Shown here: positions 52,559 to 63,368 of the stretch, one piece after another
Position numbering within the stretch: position 1 is the stretch's first letter
How the letters are laid out: the number at the start of each line of letters is the position of its first letter
Assembly: GCF_003014595.1 (NCBI RefSeq)
Contig: NZ_PYGK01000002.1
Location: forward strand, 455,555 to 519,554
Reading direction: 5' to 3'
Origin: Chitinophaga ginsengisoli
GTDB lineage: Bacteria; Bacteroidota; Bacteroidia; Chitinophagales; Chitinophagaceae
Length of the DNA: 64,000 bases
Position numbers and translations under genes: made by a program
The notes under the pieces: generated by a model
Seen by the model: the letters and a program-made list of their open reading frames with translations, nothing else
Told to the model about the DNA's origin: nothing
Database searches by the model: none

Positions 52559-54883
52559 TTAATTGACTAAATTTCCTTGGTTTGTTGTCACCATTTTACC
52601 TGCTGGTACATGTACCGGCTCTCCGTAGACAAGCACTGTAATATCTTCCACAGATCCGTTCTCAATGTGTACACCCTGTTTGCTTACTTTTATTTTCAGC
52701 ACACGACCTCTGAAACGGATATTGAATGCGAAAGACTGCCACTTACCCGGCAGGAATGGTGTGAACTGTAACTGTCCATCTCTTACACGCATGCCCGCAA
52801 ATCCTTCTACTACGCTCATCCAGGTACCTGCCATGGAGGTAATGTGCAGACCGTCTTCTGTATCGTTGTTATAGTCATCCAGGTCCAGGCGGGAAGTACG
52901 CAGGTAGAACTCATGCGCACGTTGCTCATCGCCGAGTTTGGCCGCGAGTATAGCGTGTACGCAGGGCGATAAGGAACTCTCATGCACTGTTCTTGGTTCA
53001 TAGAAATCAAAGTTGCGGCGCAGCGTATCCATATCATATCTGTCTTCCAGGAAGTACAATCCCTGTAACACATCCGCCTGTTTGATATAACAGGAACGCA
53101 GGATACGGTCCCAGCTCCATTTCTGGTTCAGTGGTCTTTGTGCAGGGTCCAGGTCTTTTACGAGGATCTGTTCTTTGTCCAGGTAGCCATCCTGTTGTAA
53201 GAAAATACCGCGTTGTTCATCTACCGGGTAGTACATGTTGTCGATGATATGCTGCCATTTTTCTGTTTCCTTTCCTGCGTCAAAAGCTGTCTGTTGCAGG
53301 ATAGCGGCATATCTGTCCGGAGCAGTGTTTCTCACCTGTTGCAAGGCCTCTATCGCATATTGGAGGCACCAGGTAGCCATAGTGCTGGTGTACCAGTTAT
53401 TGTTGACGTTGTTCTCATATTCGTTTGGTCCTGTTACGCCCAGCATCACGTACTGCTTACGGGCGTCGCTCCAGTTCACCCGCTGTGCCCAGAAGCGCGC
53501 TATACCCATCAATACTTCCAGTCCATACTCCGCCAGGTAAGCTTCGTCACCCGTATAGCGAATGTAGTTGAAAATGGCAAAAGCGATGGCAGCATTCCGG
53601 TGAATTTCTTCAAAGGTGATCTCCCATTCGTTGTGACATTCTTCTCCGTTCATCGTCACCATGGGATACAAGGCAGCTCCGTTGTTGAAGCCAAGTTTAG
53701 CGGCATTCTCTATGGCTTTTCCCAGTTGTTTATGACGATAGATGAGAAGATTGCGGGCCACCTGCTGATCGGCAGTAGCCAGGTAGAAGGGAATACAATA
53801 AGCTTCCGTATCCCAATAGGTAGAACCGCCATATTTTTCACCGGTAAAACCTTTAGGCCCGATATTCAGACGAGCGTCTTCACCTGTATAGGTCTGGTTC
53901 AGCTGGAAGATATTGAAGCGGATACCCTGTTGTGCAGCAGGATCTCCTTCTATAACGATATCGCTTTCCTTCCACTTCAACTCCCAGGCAGCAGTCTGTT
54001 CTGCCAGCATGATATCGAAGCCTTTCGCGGCCACTTTATTAACGGTCGCTTCGCAGTTGTTAGCCAGTGCTGCCAGGGAATGATTTTCCGAAGAAAGGTT
54101 AGCGGCGTATTTGTAGATAACGGTTTCTTTTTGGCGGGAGATAAAAACGGTGGCAGTCCCTCCTACATATTTTTCCTTCTCAACAGGTGTGATGCTCAGC
54201 TGTAATGGCTGACCATCCTGGTGAATATAGAACTGCATACCTGTACATACCTGGAAACCGGTCTTTTTTGTCTTCAGTACCAGGTAAGCACTATTACCTT
54301 CTATATTGGCATCTACCTCATCCCAGAACTTCTCATCGTAGTTGGCATCCTGGTTCTTTACATCGCCATCGATATAAGCAGTGACCTGCAGTGTACCGTC
54401 AAAGTTCAGTGGTGTAATGCTGTAACGGATAGCCCCTGTTTCATCATCCACAATACTGCAGAATCGGGTAGCCACTACGCGTACCTGTTTACCATCTGAG
54501 ATGGTAGCCGTAAATGAACGTTGCAGATAACCTTCCTGCATATTCAGTACACGACGGAAATCGCTGACCTGCGCTTTATGCAGGTCCAGCACTTCATTGT
54601 CGATGCGGATATCAATACCGATCCAGTTGGCGGCATTCAATACTTTGGCGAAGTATTCCGGGTAGCCATTCTTCCACCAGCCCACGCGGGTCTTATCGGG
54701 ATAGTATACGCCGGCTACATAATTACCCTGTAATGTCTCGCCTGAATAGGACTCTTCAAAATTGGCACGCTGTCCCATACGTCCGTTACCCAGACTGAAA
54801 ATGCTTTCAGAAATCCTGTTATAATGTGGTACAAAACCTTCCTCGATAATGTTCCACCCGTCTACTTTTATGTACTGCTTCAT
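52559..54883 (-). CDS. Maltose (or kojibiose-type) phosphorylase, GH65
   Basis: A 774-residue GH65 protein with the N-terminal super-sandwich, (alpha/alpha)6 barrel and C-terminal beta-cap. The catalytic acid lies in GVTGPNEYENNVNNNWYTS, the phosphate loop near SLSPCVHAILAAKLGDEQR, and the donor region has GSTYWDTEAYCIPFY. Length (family about 750-780) and partners favour maltose phosphorylase, which uses inorganic phosphate to give glucose and beta-glucose-1-phosphate. The neighbouring beta-phosphoglucomutase gene is the expected next enzyme. Confidence 0.9.
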   Translation of the reverse strand: MKQYIKVDGWNIIEEGFVPHYNRISESIFSLGNGRMGQRANFEESYSGETLQGNYVAGVYYPDKTRVGWWKNGYPEYFAKVLNAANWIGIDIRIDNEVLDLHKAQVSDFRRVLNMQEGYLQRSFTATISDGKQVRVVATRFCSIVDDETGAIRYSITPLNFDGTLQVTAYIDGDVKNQDANYDEKFWDEVDANIEGNSAYLVLKTKKTGFQVCTGMQFYIHQDGQPLQLSITPVEKEKYVGGTATVFISRQKETVIYKYAANLSSENHSLAALANNCEATVNKVAAKGFDIMLAEQTAAWELKWKESDIVIEGDPAAQQGIRFNIFQLNQTYTGEDARLNIGPKGFTGEKYGGSTYWDTEAYCIPFYLATADQQVARNLLIYRHKQLGKAIENAAKLGFNNGAALYPMVTMNGEECHNEWEITFEEIHRNAAIAFAIFNYIRYTGDEAYLAEYGLEVLMGIARFWAQRVNWSDARKQYVMLGVTGPNEYENNVNNNWYTSTMATWCLQYAIEALQQVRNTAPDRYAAILQQTAFDAGKETEKWQHIIDNMYYPVDEQRGIFLQQDGYLDKEQILVKDLDPAQRPLNQKWSWDRILRSCYIKQADVLQGLYFLEDRYDMDTLRRNFDFYEPRTVHESSLSPCVHAILAAKLGDEQRAHEFYLRTSRLDLDDYNNDTEDGLHITSMAGTWMSVVEGFAGMRVRDGQLQFTPFLPGKWQSFAFNIRFRGRVLKIKVSKQGVHIENGSVEDITVLVYGEPVHVPAGKMVTTNQGNLVN

Positions 54884-54927
54884 GACTCTTAACTAAGGCG
54901 CCGTTTTGCGCGCGCAATTGGCATTGT

Positions 54928-55590
54928 TTATTTTGAGTTGAATAAATTGGTCAGTGTTTGAATATTGATCTCCTGCAGCCCGCCAACTACCAGATCAGCC
55001 TCACCCAATACGCTTTGCTCTCCTATGCCCACCACTTTCATTCCTCCGGCTTTACCAGCTTGCACACCAGCAATAGCATCCTCAAAAACAATGCATTGTG
55101 CCGGTGCTACGCCCAGGGCTTCTGCACCTTTGAGAAATACTTCAGGATCGGGCTTGGAGGCCGATACCATATTGCCATCTATCACAGCGTCAAACAAAGG
55201 CAGGATACCCACCTTGTCCAGTATCACACCCGCATTTTTACTGGCTGATCCCAGGGCGGTCTTTATACCGGCAGCCCGCAAACTATCCAGCAGTTCCTTT
55301 GCACCCGGCAGGATCTCCTCCGGTGTCATATGATGGATCATATCCACGTACCATTCATTCTTACGGGTAGCCAGTTCCTGCTGTTCTTCGGCCGACTTCT
55401 CAATACCACCCCATCCGAGGATCAGTTCCAGGGAACGGACACGGCTCACGCCTTTCAGCTTTTCGTTCTGTGCTTCCGTAAAATTGAATCCCAGTTCATT
55501 GGCCAGTCTTTTCCAGGCTTTAAAATGGTAAACAGCTGTATCTACTATTACGCCATCGAGATCAAAAATGCATGCTGCTATTCCTTGCAT
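54928..55590 (-). CDS. pgmB: Beta-phosphoglucomutase
   Basis: A 220-residue HAD mutase. Motif I is CIFDLDGVIVDTAVYHFKAW (two Asp), motif II LGSASKNA, motif III SKPDPEVF and motif IV CIVFEDAIAGVQAGKAG. The long helical cap and the ending match PgmB, which turns beta-glucose-1-phosphate into glucose-6-phosphate through the 1,6-bisphosphate. The adjacent GH65 gene supplies the substrate. Confidence 0.92.
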   Translation of the reverse strand: MQGIAACIFDLDGVIVDTAVYHFKAWKRLANELGFNFTEAQNEKLKGVSRVRSLELILGWGGIEKSAEEQQELATRKNEWYVDMIHHMTPEEILPGAKELLDSLRAAGIKTALGSASKNAGVILDKVGILPLFDAVIDGNMVSASKPDPEVFLKGAEALGVAPAQCIVFEDAIAGVQAGKAGGMKVVGIGEQSVLGEADLVVGGLQEINIQTLTNLFNSK

Positions 55591-55616
55591 ATATTCAGGT
55601 AAATCGTTTGTGAATG

Positions 55617-57476
55617 TTATCGTTCCAGCTCCATCACCAATGTGCTCTCTGCAGGAATGCGGAGGCTGTCGGCCAGGGGAACACTATTTCCCGAGATCAC
55701 ATCTCTCGCTTTGGAAAAGCCGGTAGTCCTTTCTGTGAACCGCGCTGTTAACATTGCCATCTCCTTTTCATTCGGGTTCATGACAATCATCACGGTCTTC
55801 TCTGCGTTGTAGCGGAAGTAGGTGTAGACATTATCCTGCGGGATGAACTGCATCAGTTTTCCTGTTTGTAATACCGGGTTATTCTTCCGGTAGTTGGCCA
55901 GTTTGCTGATATAATCATGCAATTCATTCTCTTCTGCATTGCGACCGGCAGCGGTGAATTTGTTCAGTGTATCACCGGCCCATCCTCCCTTGAAATCTTC
56001 ACGTACCAGGCCATCGGGATTGCTGAAGTTCTTCATGCCTATCTCAGCGCCGTAGTACAATTGAGGAATGCCACGGGTGCTGAGCAACCAGGCTAAGGCA
56101 GCTTTGTATTTGTTCTTGTTACCATTCACGACAGAGTAGAAACGGCTCAGGTCATGATTATCCAGGAATACCACATTACGCATAGGGTCCTGGTATTGAT
56201 AATCCTGTACCAGCGTGGAGTAGAGTTTCACCACTCCATCATCCCATCCCGGCTTTTCATTAAGTGCAGCAGCAATAGCCCAGAGACTCTGGAAATCTGT
56301 CGTACCAGGCAGCTGTGAATCGAAGCCCCTGTTTACGGTATTCCCCTGGCTAAAAAAGACCTGTTCAGGACCGCTGCGTACCCATACCTCACCAAAGAAG
56401 GTAAAGCCCGGATAAGCGGCTTTAATGGCCTTTCCCCATTCAGCCATAAAATCTGCGTCGTTATAAGGGTAGGTATCCAGGCGGAAGGCATCTACGCCGG
56501 CATATTCTATCCACCAGAGATGACTTTGCGTAAAGTACCTGCGCACGTAAGGGTTGGACTGGTCCATATCAGGCATATGCACATCAAACCAGCCGTCTGT
56601 CATTAGTTTCCTGTCGGCAGCTGCACTGTAAGGGTCCATCAGCGGGGCAGCCCGAAAGTTGGAGCGGGTGAATGCCGGCCACTGATGTACCCAATTGCTC
56701 ATAGGCAGGTCTTTCATCGTCCAGTGCTGACTACCGATATGATTATGCACGAGGTCCTGTATCAGTTTCATACCCCGTTTATGCAGACTATCGGCCAGTC
56801 GTCTGTACATTTCGTTGGAACCAAAGCGCGGGTCTATACGGTAATTCTCTGTAGCAGCGTAACCATGATAAGAAGCAGAAGGCTGATCATTCGTCACAAG
56901 AGGCGTCATCCACAATGCGGTCACACCCATGTCCTGCAGGTATCCCAGGTGATCAATGATACCTTGTATATCGCCGCCATGGCGTTTATACATGGAATCC
57001 CTGTTCAGTGAGGTTTCCTGCATACCTTTGATGACATCATTGCTTTTATCCCCATTGGCAAAACGGTCGGGCATGATCAGGTACACCAGGTCACTGCTAT
57101 TCACCCCTTGCGCTTTGCTGCTGTTCTCTCTTTTCCTCAGTTCATATTGGTAGACGATATCCTTTTGCCCTTTCTGTCTGAACACAATTGGGATCGTTCC
57201 CGGATTTGCGGCAGCAGCGATATTGATATCCACGAAGAGATAATTCGGGTTCTCTACCTTGTGTACCTCCTGCAATGTCACACCGGGATAACTGAGGGAT
57301 ACTTCACGTGCCGCGATCTTATCTCCGTGTACGATCAGCTGCACCATTGGCTCCTGCATCCCTGTCCACCAGAAGGCGGGTTCTATCCTTTCCAGCTTAG
57401 GCATCTGCGCCATAGCGGTATACATAGCAGTCAGCAGCAGGATGGCGGTTAATAACATTCTTCTCGTCTGTAACAT
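55617..57476 (-). CDS. Secreted GH13 glycosidase (neopullulanase/SusA-like)
   Basis: I chose the ATG at 57476 (MLQTRRMLLTAILLLTAMYT, a signal peptide); an upstream start at 57536 would add a non-signal tail. The 619-residue protein has an N-terminal Ig-like domain and the alpha-amylase barrel. The catalytic Asp is in AFRLDTYPYND, Glu in FFGEVWVRS and transition-state Asp in FLDNHDLSRF; LVHNHIG is the first conserved block. It probably trims starch or pullulan-like glucans at the surface or in the periplasm. Confidence 0.9.
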   Translation of the reverse strand: MLQTRRMLLTAILLLTAMYTAMAQMPKLERIEPAFWWTGMQEPMVQLIVHGDKIAAREVSLSYPGVTLQEVHKVENPNYLFVDINIAAAANPGTIPIVFRQKGQKDIVYQYELRKRENSSKAQGVNSSDLVYLIMPDRFANGDKSNDVIKGMQETSLNRDSMYKRHGGDIQGIIDHLGYLQDMGVTALWMTPLVTNDQPSASYHGYAATENYRIDPRFGSNEMYRRLADSLHKRGMKLIQDLVHNHIGSQHWTMKDLPMSNWVHQWPAFTRSNFRAAPLMDPYSAAADRKLMTDGWFDVHMPDMDQSNPYVRRYFTQSHLWWIEYAGVDAFRLDTYPYNDADFMAEWGKAIKAAYPGFTFFGEVWVRSGPEQVFFSQGNTVNRGFDSQLPGTTDFQSLWAIAAALNEKPGWDDGVVKLYSTLVQDYQYQDPMRNVVFLDNHDLSRFYSVVNGNKNKYKAALAWLLSTRGIPQLYYGAEIGMKNFSNPDGLVREDFKGGWAGDTLNKFTAAGRNAEENELHDYISKLANYRKNNPVLQTGKLMQFIPQDNVYTYFRYNAEKTVMIVMNPNEKEMAMLTARFTERTTGFSKARDVISGNSVPLADSLRIPAESTLVMELER

Positions 57477-57557
57477 GCGCTTTAGGTCTTCTCTTGTTTT
57501 AAATAGTGCAGCCCGGAGCAAGCGACCGGGCTGCATATATCATGCAATCAATCCTTA

Positions 57558-58592
57558 CTATTGAGCTAGTGTATAAATGTAGTTGCCTGGATTGTTGAGG
57601 TCCATTGTAATGGTATACGTTCCGGCGGTCTCAATACTGATAGCACCTGCACTACCTGCTGTCAGCACTCCATTATTATCATCATCACTTAAAGCGATCG
57701 TGTTGGCGTTGTTCGCCCTGAAGTAAAAGCTACCTGCCTGTAGGGCGGTTGTAATACTCCACTTCTTAGTAGCCGCATTAAAGGTCATCGCCTTGTCTGC
57801 GCCTCCGGCAGCACTGCCCGTGAGACTCCAGGCGGTATTGGTCAGCGACCAGGTCAGGGTGTTCAGATTAACGGTGAACCGGTAATAACCTGCTTCCGCC
57901 GCTTTAATGTTTCCGCCATTAGCTACCAGCGAGCCACCACCAGCGTCGCCATAGTTAACGTCCCAGCTTTTTGCGGCTGCTACTTTAAACTCGGTATTGG
58001 CATCAGGAAAATAGAGGTAACCTTCATATACTTTGTCGCTGTTCACAGAGGCCAATGCGCCCAGGCGTGGATCATCAAAAGACCATCCTTCATAGCCACC
58101 GGGCACATATACATAAGGGTATACTTTTGGTACGTAGTACGGTGTAACTGTCAGCAGTACACTGTCAGAATACACCTGATCACCTACGGTGTCCACAGCA
58201 GCCTTTACACGAACCACCAGTTCATGCTGACGTCCTGCTGCCAGTCCCATATTGTTGATGATCTGGTTCAACGCGGCCACCGTGAATTTTTTACTCAGGC
58301 TGTTATTGGCACTGAAGGCTTCTGTCGGCTTTCTGAAGCCATTGCCTTTCTCATCGATCTGTAAGGTATAGTTGACTACGGCCCTGTATCCCCAGTCGCC
58401 GGAGGCTGTCCAGGAATAAGTTACCGCATCATCTCCTGCGGTAGCTTCTGAAAAAGTGAAGTCTGTAGCGGTAGCAGAGAAGGCAGGTTTAGTGCCGGTC
58501 TTCACCTGCGTAAAGCTGTCCTGTTTTTTACAGGAGAATAATCCCACCACACAAATACTTCCCGCTATTATTTTATTCAACCAGGCATTCAT
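57558..58592 (-). CDS. SusE/SusF-type outer membrane lipoprotein
   Basis: A 344-residue lipoprotein (signal to VVGLFSCKKQ, Cys near 21). An N-terminal SusE-like domain with DFTFSEATAGDDAVTYSWTA leads to beta-sandwich modules with FRFTV- and WSITTALQAGSFYF-type strands, as in SusE/SusF starch-binding proteins. It sits between SusD and the GH13 gene and probably binds glucans at the outer surface. Confidence 0.82.
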   Translation of the reverse strand: MNAWLNKIIAGSICVVGLFSCKKQDSFTQVKTGTKPAFSATATDFTFSEATAGDDAVTYSWTASGDWGYRAVVNYTLQIDEKGNGFRKPTEAFSANNSLSKKFTVAALNQIINNMGLAAGRQHELVVRVKAAVDTVGDQVYSDSVLLTVTPYYVPKVYPYVYVPGGYEGWSFDDPRLGALASVNSDKVYEGYLYFPDANTEFKVAAAKSWDVNYGDAGGGSLVANGGNIKAAEAGYYRFTVNLNTLTWSLTNTAWSLTGSAAGGADKAMTFNAATKKWSITTALQAGSFYFRANNANTIALSDDDNNGVLTAGSAGAISIETAGTYTITMDLNNPGNYIYTLAQ

Positions 58593-58630
58593 GATGCAAG
58601 TATTTTGATATTGTTAGATGCTGTTTGCGA

Positions 58631-60223
58631 TTAATAGTTCCCGTTCTGTTTCAGGTTAGGATTAGCCACCAGTGCACTGGTAGGTAGCGGGTATATGGTG
58701 CGGAAATCCGCCACGGAAGTACCTGCTGCTACGCCACCTTTGAACGGCCATACATAAGTGCTGCCGGTGAACAGGCCATAACGGATCAGGTCTGTTCTGC
58801 GATGTCCTTCCCAGTACAGTTCACGACCTCTTTCTTCCAGGATGAACTTCAGGTTCAATTCACCTGCGGTGATGTTGCCGGTAGTACTGCCATAGGCCCT
58901 TTCACGCAATGCATTGATATAGGCCAGTGCAGTAGTGGTACTGCCACCGCTGCCACCACGCAATACCGCTTCTGCATAGGTCAGGTACATTTCAGCCAGA
59001 CGCATTAAAGGGAAGTCGGTATCTACGAAAGTAGAATTGGAACCATCCGCACCTTTGGATGTTTTATTGGACCATTTGGTAATAGCATAACCATCGGTAA
59101 ATGTAGCCAGGTCGGCAATGGTCTTGTTCTGACCATCTGTATAGAACATAGCACGTTTATCAGTGGCGCCGGTGATATCTGAAAACAGGCTCACGAAAGC
59201 GCTGGTGGTTCGTAAACCACCCCAGCCACTGTTCACACCGAAATCTGCCGCATTCATACTACCGCCCACTGCAGCATGCACCAGGTACGTAGTACCACCA
59301 TACGTCTGTGTACGTGTACCGTCGAAGTTGGCGGTGAGCAGGAATTCAGACTTAGACGTTGCGTTGTTATCCGCCTTGAACATATTTGCATAACTGGTGG
59401 CCAGCGTATATCCTGAAGTGATCACTTTACTGCTGTAGGTGATCGCATCTGTATAACGGTCGGTACCGGTATATACTGTAGCATTCAGGTATAACTTCGC
59501 CAGCAATGCCCATACACAGGCTTTATCTGCACGGCCATATTCATTGGTATGCGCGTCCACCATCTGCGCTTCTATATCTTTCAGCTCGCGTTCAACATAG
59601 GCAAACAGGTCTGCACGGGAGATCTGGTTTGGATAATAGTACGCCACCTGGTTACTGTCAGTCACAAATGGTACACTGCCAAACAGGTCCAGGGCATGAT
59701 AGTAAGTCAAGGCACGCAGGAAGCGGGCTTCTGCGCGGAAAGTCCTTGCTGTCTCCTGGTCTTTTTCTGCAATACCATTGCTGCTCAGGTTAGCATCAGC
59801 AGTCTGCCTGATGAACTCATTACACTGCGCTATCTGGTAGAACAGACGGGAGAACATCGCATTGATGAAGTTATCGTCTGCTGTCCAGGTCATCTTATGG
59901 AAATCCTGCACGGTACCATCATTCCAGCCGATCACAGCTTCATCAGTCGGTAGTTCCTGCATCTGGAAATAACCACGGATGTAGCTGGAAGTACCTTCAT
60001 CAATACCACTGATATCAGCACTACCGGTAGGCCCTACCTGTCCGGTCACAGAGAAGCCACCATACAATTTGGCAAGGATGGCCTTGTAATTGGTAAAGTC
60101 TTTATATATACTGGCAGAAGTAGCTTCTGTAATGGGTGTACGGTCCAGGTCCTTGGTACAGGAAGCCAGTCCCCATGCCATTGCGCCGGCCAGTACTATC
60201 TGATAGATGAATTTCTTGGTCAT
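58631..60223 (-). CDS. SusD/RagB-family nutrient-binding lipoprotein
   Basis: A 530-residue lipoprotein (signal with ALCT-like ...WGLASCTKD, Cys near 22). The SusD TPR-rich fold is visible: FRAEARFLRALTYYHALDLF, then the C-terminal ILEERGRELYWEGHRRTDLIRYG motif of the family. It sits over the SusC barrel and hands sugar to it. The gene is 20 bp after susC. Confidence 0.92.
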   Translation of the reverse strand: MTKKFIYQIVLAGAMAWGLASCTKDLDRTPITEATSASIYKDFTNYKAILAKLYGGFSVTGQVGPTGSADISGIDEGTSSYIRGYFQMQELPTDEAVIGWNDGTVQDFHKMTWTADDNFINAMFSRLFYQIAQCNEFIRQTADANLSSNGIAEKDQETARTFRAEARFLRALTYYHALDLFGSVPFVTDSNQVAYYYPNQISRADLFAYVERELKDIEAQMVDAHTNEYGRADKACVWALLAKLYLNATVYTGTDRYTDAITYSSKVITSGYTLATSYANMFKADNNATSKSEFLLTANFDGTRTQTYGGTTYLVHAAVGGSMNAADFGVNSGWGGLRTTSAFVSLFSDITGATDKRAMFYTDGQNKTIADLATFTDGYAITKWSNKTSKGADGSNSTFVDTDFPLMRLAEMYLTYAEAVLRGGSGGSTTTALAYINALRERAYGSTTGNITAGELNLKFILEERGRELYWEGHRRTDLIRYGLFTGSTYVWPFKGGVAAGTSVADFRTIYPLPTSALVANPNLKQNGNY

Positions 60224-60242
60224 AACGTTTCCTGTTTGTTAA

Positions 60243-63206
60243 TTAAAAATCAAGGTTAACACCTAAAGAATACACACGCGGACGGGGATAGAACTTATCA
60301 TCTATACCACTGAACACTTCCGGATCCTGGCCGCTATACTTCGTGATCACAAATACGTTCTGTACGTTGAAGTTCAGGCGTAATCCCACTTTGTCATGCA
60401 TCAGGCGACCGAAATCATAACCGAGATTGATGTAATCCATGCGGAGGAATGAACCATTTTCCACGTAGTAGTCAGACCAGTACTGGGTGGTTGCAAACTT
60501 TGTTGACAACACACTTCTGGACAGGTTAGCCAGGTAGTTACTGTTCTGGAAAGTCTTGTAAGACCCGTTATTGGAAGCCTGGTTATTGTAGATATAGTTA
60601 CCGAGGTTACTACGCATGCTGAAACCCAGGTTCCATTTCCTGTAATTGAACTGTGAATTGAAGCTCAGGTATACAAGCGGATTAGAAGATTTGTAACGGT
60701 ATTTATCATCAGAAGTGATGGCACCATCACCATTGGTATCTTCATATACACCTTCTATCGGCTTGCCGTTCTTGTCGTACACCTGTTTATATACATAGAA
60801 AGAATTGATCTGGTGTCCTACAGAGTTGATCTGTATCGTGTTTCCCGTACCACCGCTGATACCACCCGTAGCAATACCTACCGAAGTATCTGCCTTTGCT
60901 TTGGAGAGGGAAAGTATTTTGTTCTTGTTGTAAGTGATGTTGAAACCTGCATTCCAGCGGAAGTCTTTGGTCTCTACCGGCGTGGCGTTGATGATGAATT
61001 CCACGCCCCTGTTCTCGAGGCTACCGATGTTGGTATACAGGGTATTGGTCAGGTTCGTACCGGCAGGTGTGGTCACATCAGCCAGCAGGTCAGTGGTCTT
61101 TTTATAGTAGAAGTCTACACTACCAGAGATCCTGTTATTCAGGAAACCATAATCCAGCGCTACGTTGTAAGTGGCAGTCTGTTCCCATTTGATATTCTGG
61201 TCATAACCAGCAGCACGCAATGTCTTGTAGAAAGCATCACCTAATTGATAAGAGGAATTCGCGTCACCATAAGTATAACGGGACAATGCCGCATATTCCT
61301 TACCCATACCAATGTTTTCCTGACCGGTCTTACCATAACCCAGTCTCAGTTTCAGGTCAGACAGTACGCTGGAATTCTTCAGGAAAGCTTCCTCTTTCAG
61401 TTTCCATGCAAAAGCTACAGAAGGGAAGTTACCCCAGTGCTCACGGAAACGGGAAGTACCATCGCGACGCATCGTGAAGGTGAGCAGGTATTTGTCATTG
61501 AAAGTATAATTCAAACGACCAAAGAAAGATACCAGTGTATGCTGTGCTTCACTGTAGTTACCAGCAGCAGTGGTAGTATCGCCTGCTTCATCCTTTACAG
61601 GATAACCAGGTGTGGCAATGATGAAATCCTGGTAAGAATAACCGGCCATTACATCTATACGGCTTTTGATGCCCTTCAGGTCTTTGGCATAGTTCAGGTA
61701 GAAGTCGAGCAGTTTGTTCTTCATCTCCTGTGAATAATGCTTGTAAGAACCGCCCTTGCCATTGTAGTAGGCTAATGCAGCATACTTAGGAATATTGGTA
61801 TTGCCCTCTCCTTTCTGGTAGTCGTAACCCAGGTTCAGGTTAGCACGCAGTTCAGGCAGGAAGTGGAACTTATAGTCAAACTGGATATTACCGATACTTC
61901 TTTTTACTTCGGATTTATCTACTTTCTGTTCAAGGTTAGCGAGGGGATTTTTTGTGGCCAAGTCATACAGCTTGCCGTTATACAGCCATTCGTAGTAACC
62001 ACCAAAGTCTTTACCACCGGTGCGTACAGGCTGCGTAGGATCGAACGCTATGGCCGCGTTGATAGCAGTCTGGTCTGCAAAACGGTTATCAGCGAGAGAG
62101 CCTTTTACGTTCATATTTATCTTCAGATGATCATCAAATAAACTGGGTGACAGGTTGATGCTGGCAGACTTTCTTTCCAGGTTGGAATTTTTCAGGATAC
62201 CGTCCTGGTTCAGGTAACCAACTGATATACGGTAAGGCAGTTTCTTCCAGGAGCCGCTCAGGGCCAGGTTATTATCAGAGCTGAGTGCAGACTGATAGAT
62301 CTGTTTCTGCCAATCGGTATTGGCTTTTCCTAACAGCGCGATCTGTGCTGCGGTACCGTTTGCCTTTACCACATCGGTAAACTCACTGGCCGTCAATACC
62401 GGTGAATAGCTGGTTACTTTGGCCACCGCGTTGGTAGAGCTGAAAGACACATGGAGTTTATCGCCCAGGCGACCTTTCTTGGTCGTGATGATGATCACAC
62501 CATTAGAGGCACGGGAACCATAGATAGCGGTGGCAGAAGCGTCTTTCAGTACGTTGAATGACTCAATATCATTCGGATTGATAAGGCTTAAGCCATTGGA
62601 CTGTCCGCTCACGTTATTATTATCCAGGGGCACACCATCCACAATGATCAGCGGATCGTTGGTCGCATTGAGGGAAGCACCACCACGTACGCGGATGGTA
62701 CTACCAGCACCGGGAGCGCCACCGTTGGAGGTGATCTGCACACCAGGCACCTTACCGGTAATCAGCTGTTCAGGAGATGATAATGGCCCTTTGTTGAAAT
62801 CTTTGGTAGAAACAACCGCAATGGAACCTGTCAGGTCACTCTTTTTCTGTGTACCATAACCCACCACTACTATTTCATTCAGCCCCTTGGTATCCGCCTT
62901 TAACTGGAAAGTAAGCGGTGCTGTATTGTTGCCAGCATTAACTGGCAGTTCAAACGTTTCATAACCCATGATACGTGCTACCACGACCATATTGCCGGGT
63001 GTAACACCAGTAATGGTGAAGTTTCCCTGGGCATCAGCCGTAGCATTTTTGCTGGTGCCTTTAATGAAGACGGTGGCGCCGGGAATAGGCTGCCCTGTTT
63101 CGTCTGTCACTTTTCCGCTGATACTGCCCGATTGTGCATAGGTAAAAAAGGACATCAACACAAAGCACAGCAGAAATGCAAAACTGGCAAAGCGTGTTCT
63201 TTTCAT
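60243..63206 (-). CDS. SusC/RagA-family TonB-linked outer membrane transporter
   Basis: I chose the ATG at 63206 (MKRTRFASFAFLLCFVLMSF, signal peptide); a GTG at 63242 adds 12 residues. The 987-residue protein has a carboxypeptidase-regulatory-like N-terminal domain (GKVTDETGQPIPGATVFIKG), a plug with EIVVVGYGTQKKSDLTGSIA and a 22-strand barrel ending RVYSLGVNLDF with a C-terminal Phe. It imports glucans bound by SusD. It opens the maltodextrin operon, downstream of palindromes and a LacI gene. Confidence 0.93.
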   Translation of the reverse strand: MKRTRFASFAFLLCFVLMSFFTYAQSGSISGKVTDETGQPIPGATVFIKGTSKNATADAQGNFTITGVTPGNMVVVARIMGYETFELPVNAGNNTAPLTFQLKADTKGLNEIVVVGYGTQKKSDLTGSIAVVSTKDFNKGPLSSPEQLITGKVPGVQITSNGGAPGAGSTIRVRGGASLNATNDPLIIVDGVPLDNNNVSGQSNGLSLINPNDIESFNVLKDASATAIYGSRASNGVIIITTKKGRLGDKLHVSFSSTNAVAKVTSYSPVLTASEFTDVVKANGTAAQIALLGKANTDWQKQIYQSALSSDNNLALSGSWKKLPYRISVGYLNQDGILKNSNLERKSASINLSPSLFDDHLKINMNVKGSLADNRFADQTAINAAIAFDPTQPVRTGGKDFGGYYEWLYNGKLYDLATKNPLANLEQKVDKSEVKRSIGNIQFDYKFHFLPELRANLNLGYDYQKGEGNTNIPKYAALAYYNGKGGSYKHYSQEMKNKLLDFYLNYAKDLKGIKSRIDVMAGYSYQDFIIATPGYPVKDEAGDTTTAAGNYSEAQHTLVSFFGRLNYTFNDKYLLTFTMRRDGTSRFREHWGNFPSVAFAWKLKEEAFLKNSSVLSDLKLRLGYGKTGQENIGMGKEYAALSRYTYGDANSSYQLGDAFYKTLRAAGYDQNIKWEQTATYNVALDYGFLNNRISGSVDFYYKKTTDLLADVTTPAGTNLTNTLYTNIGSLENRGVEFIINATPVETKDFRWNAGFNITYNKNKILSLSKAKADTSVGIATGGISGGTGNTIQINSVGHQINSFYVYKQVYDKNGKPIEGVYEDTNGDGAITSDDKYRYKSSNPLVYLSFNSQFNYRKWNLGFSMRSNLGNYIYNNQASNNGSYKTFQNSNYLANLSRSVLSTKFATTQYWSDYYVENGSFLRMDYINLGYDFGRLMHDKVGLRLNFNVQNVFVITKYSGQDPEVFSGIDDKFYPRPRVYSLGVNLDF

Positions 63207-63368
63207 TGATCGATTGATTAGTTGATAAGAAATTTGTTTCACAATAGTTCACCGTAAGACCCTTTGAGCAAAAGTCTCCCCCTGTCGAATCCAGTTGGAT
63301 GCGACGACTATGAATTTTTTGTCGTTCTGATGGAACCGGAGACTGATGTTGTACCGGCTGTAAGAGAT

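Noticed and set aside
53213..54205. A 330-residue plus-strand frame inside the GH65 gene
   Set aside because: The GH65 frame carries the catalytic motifs; the opposite frame has none.
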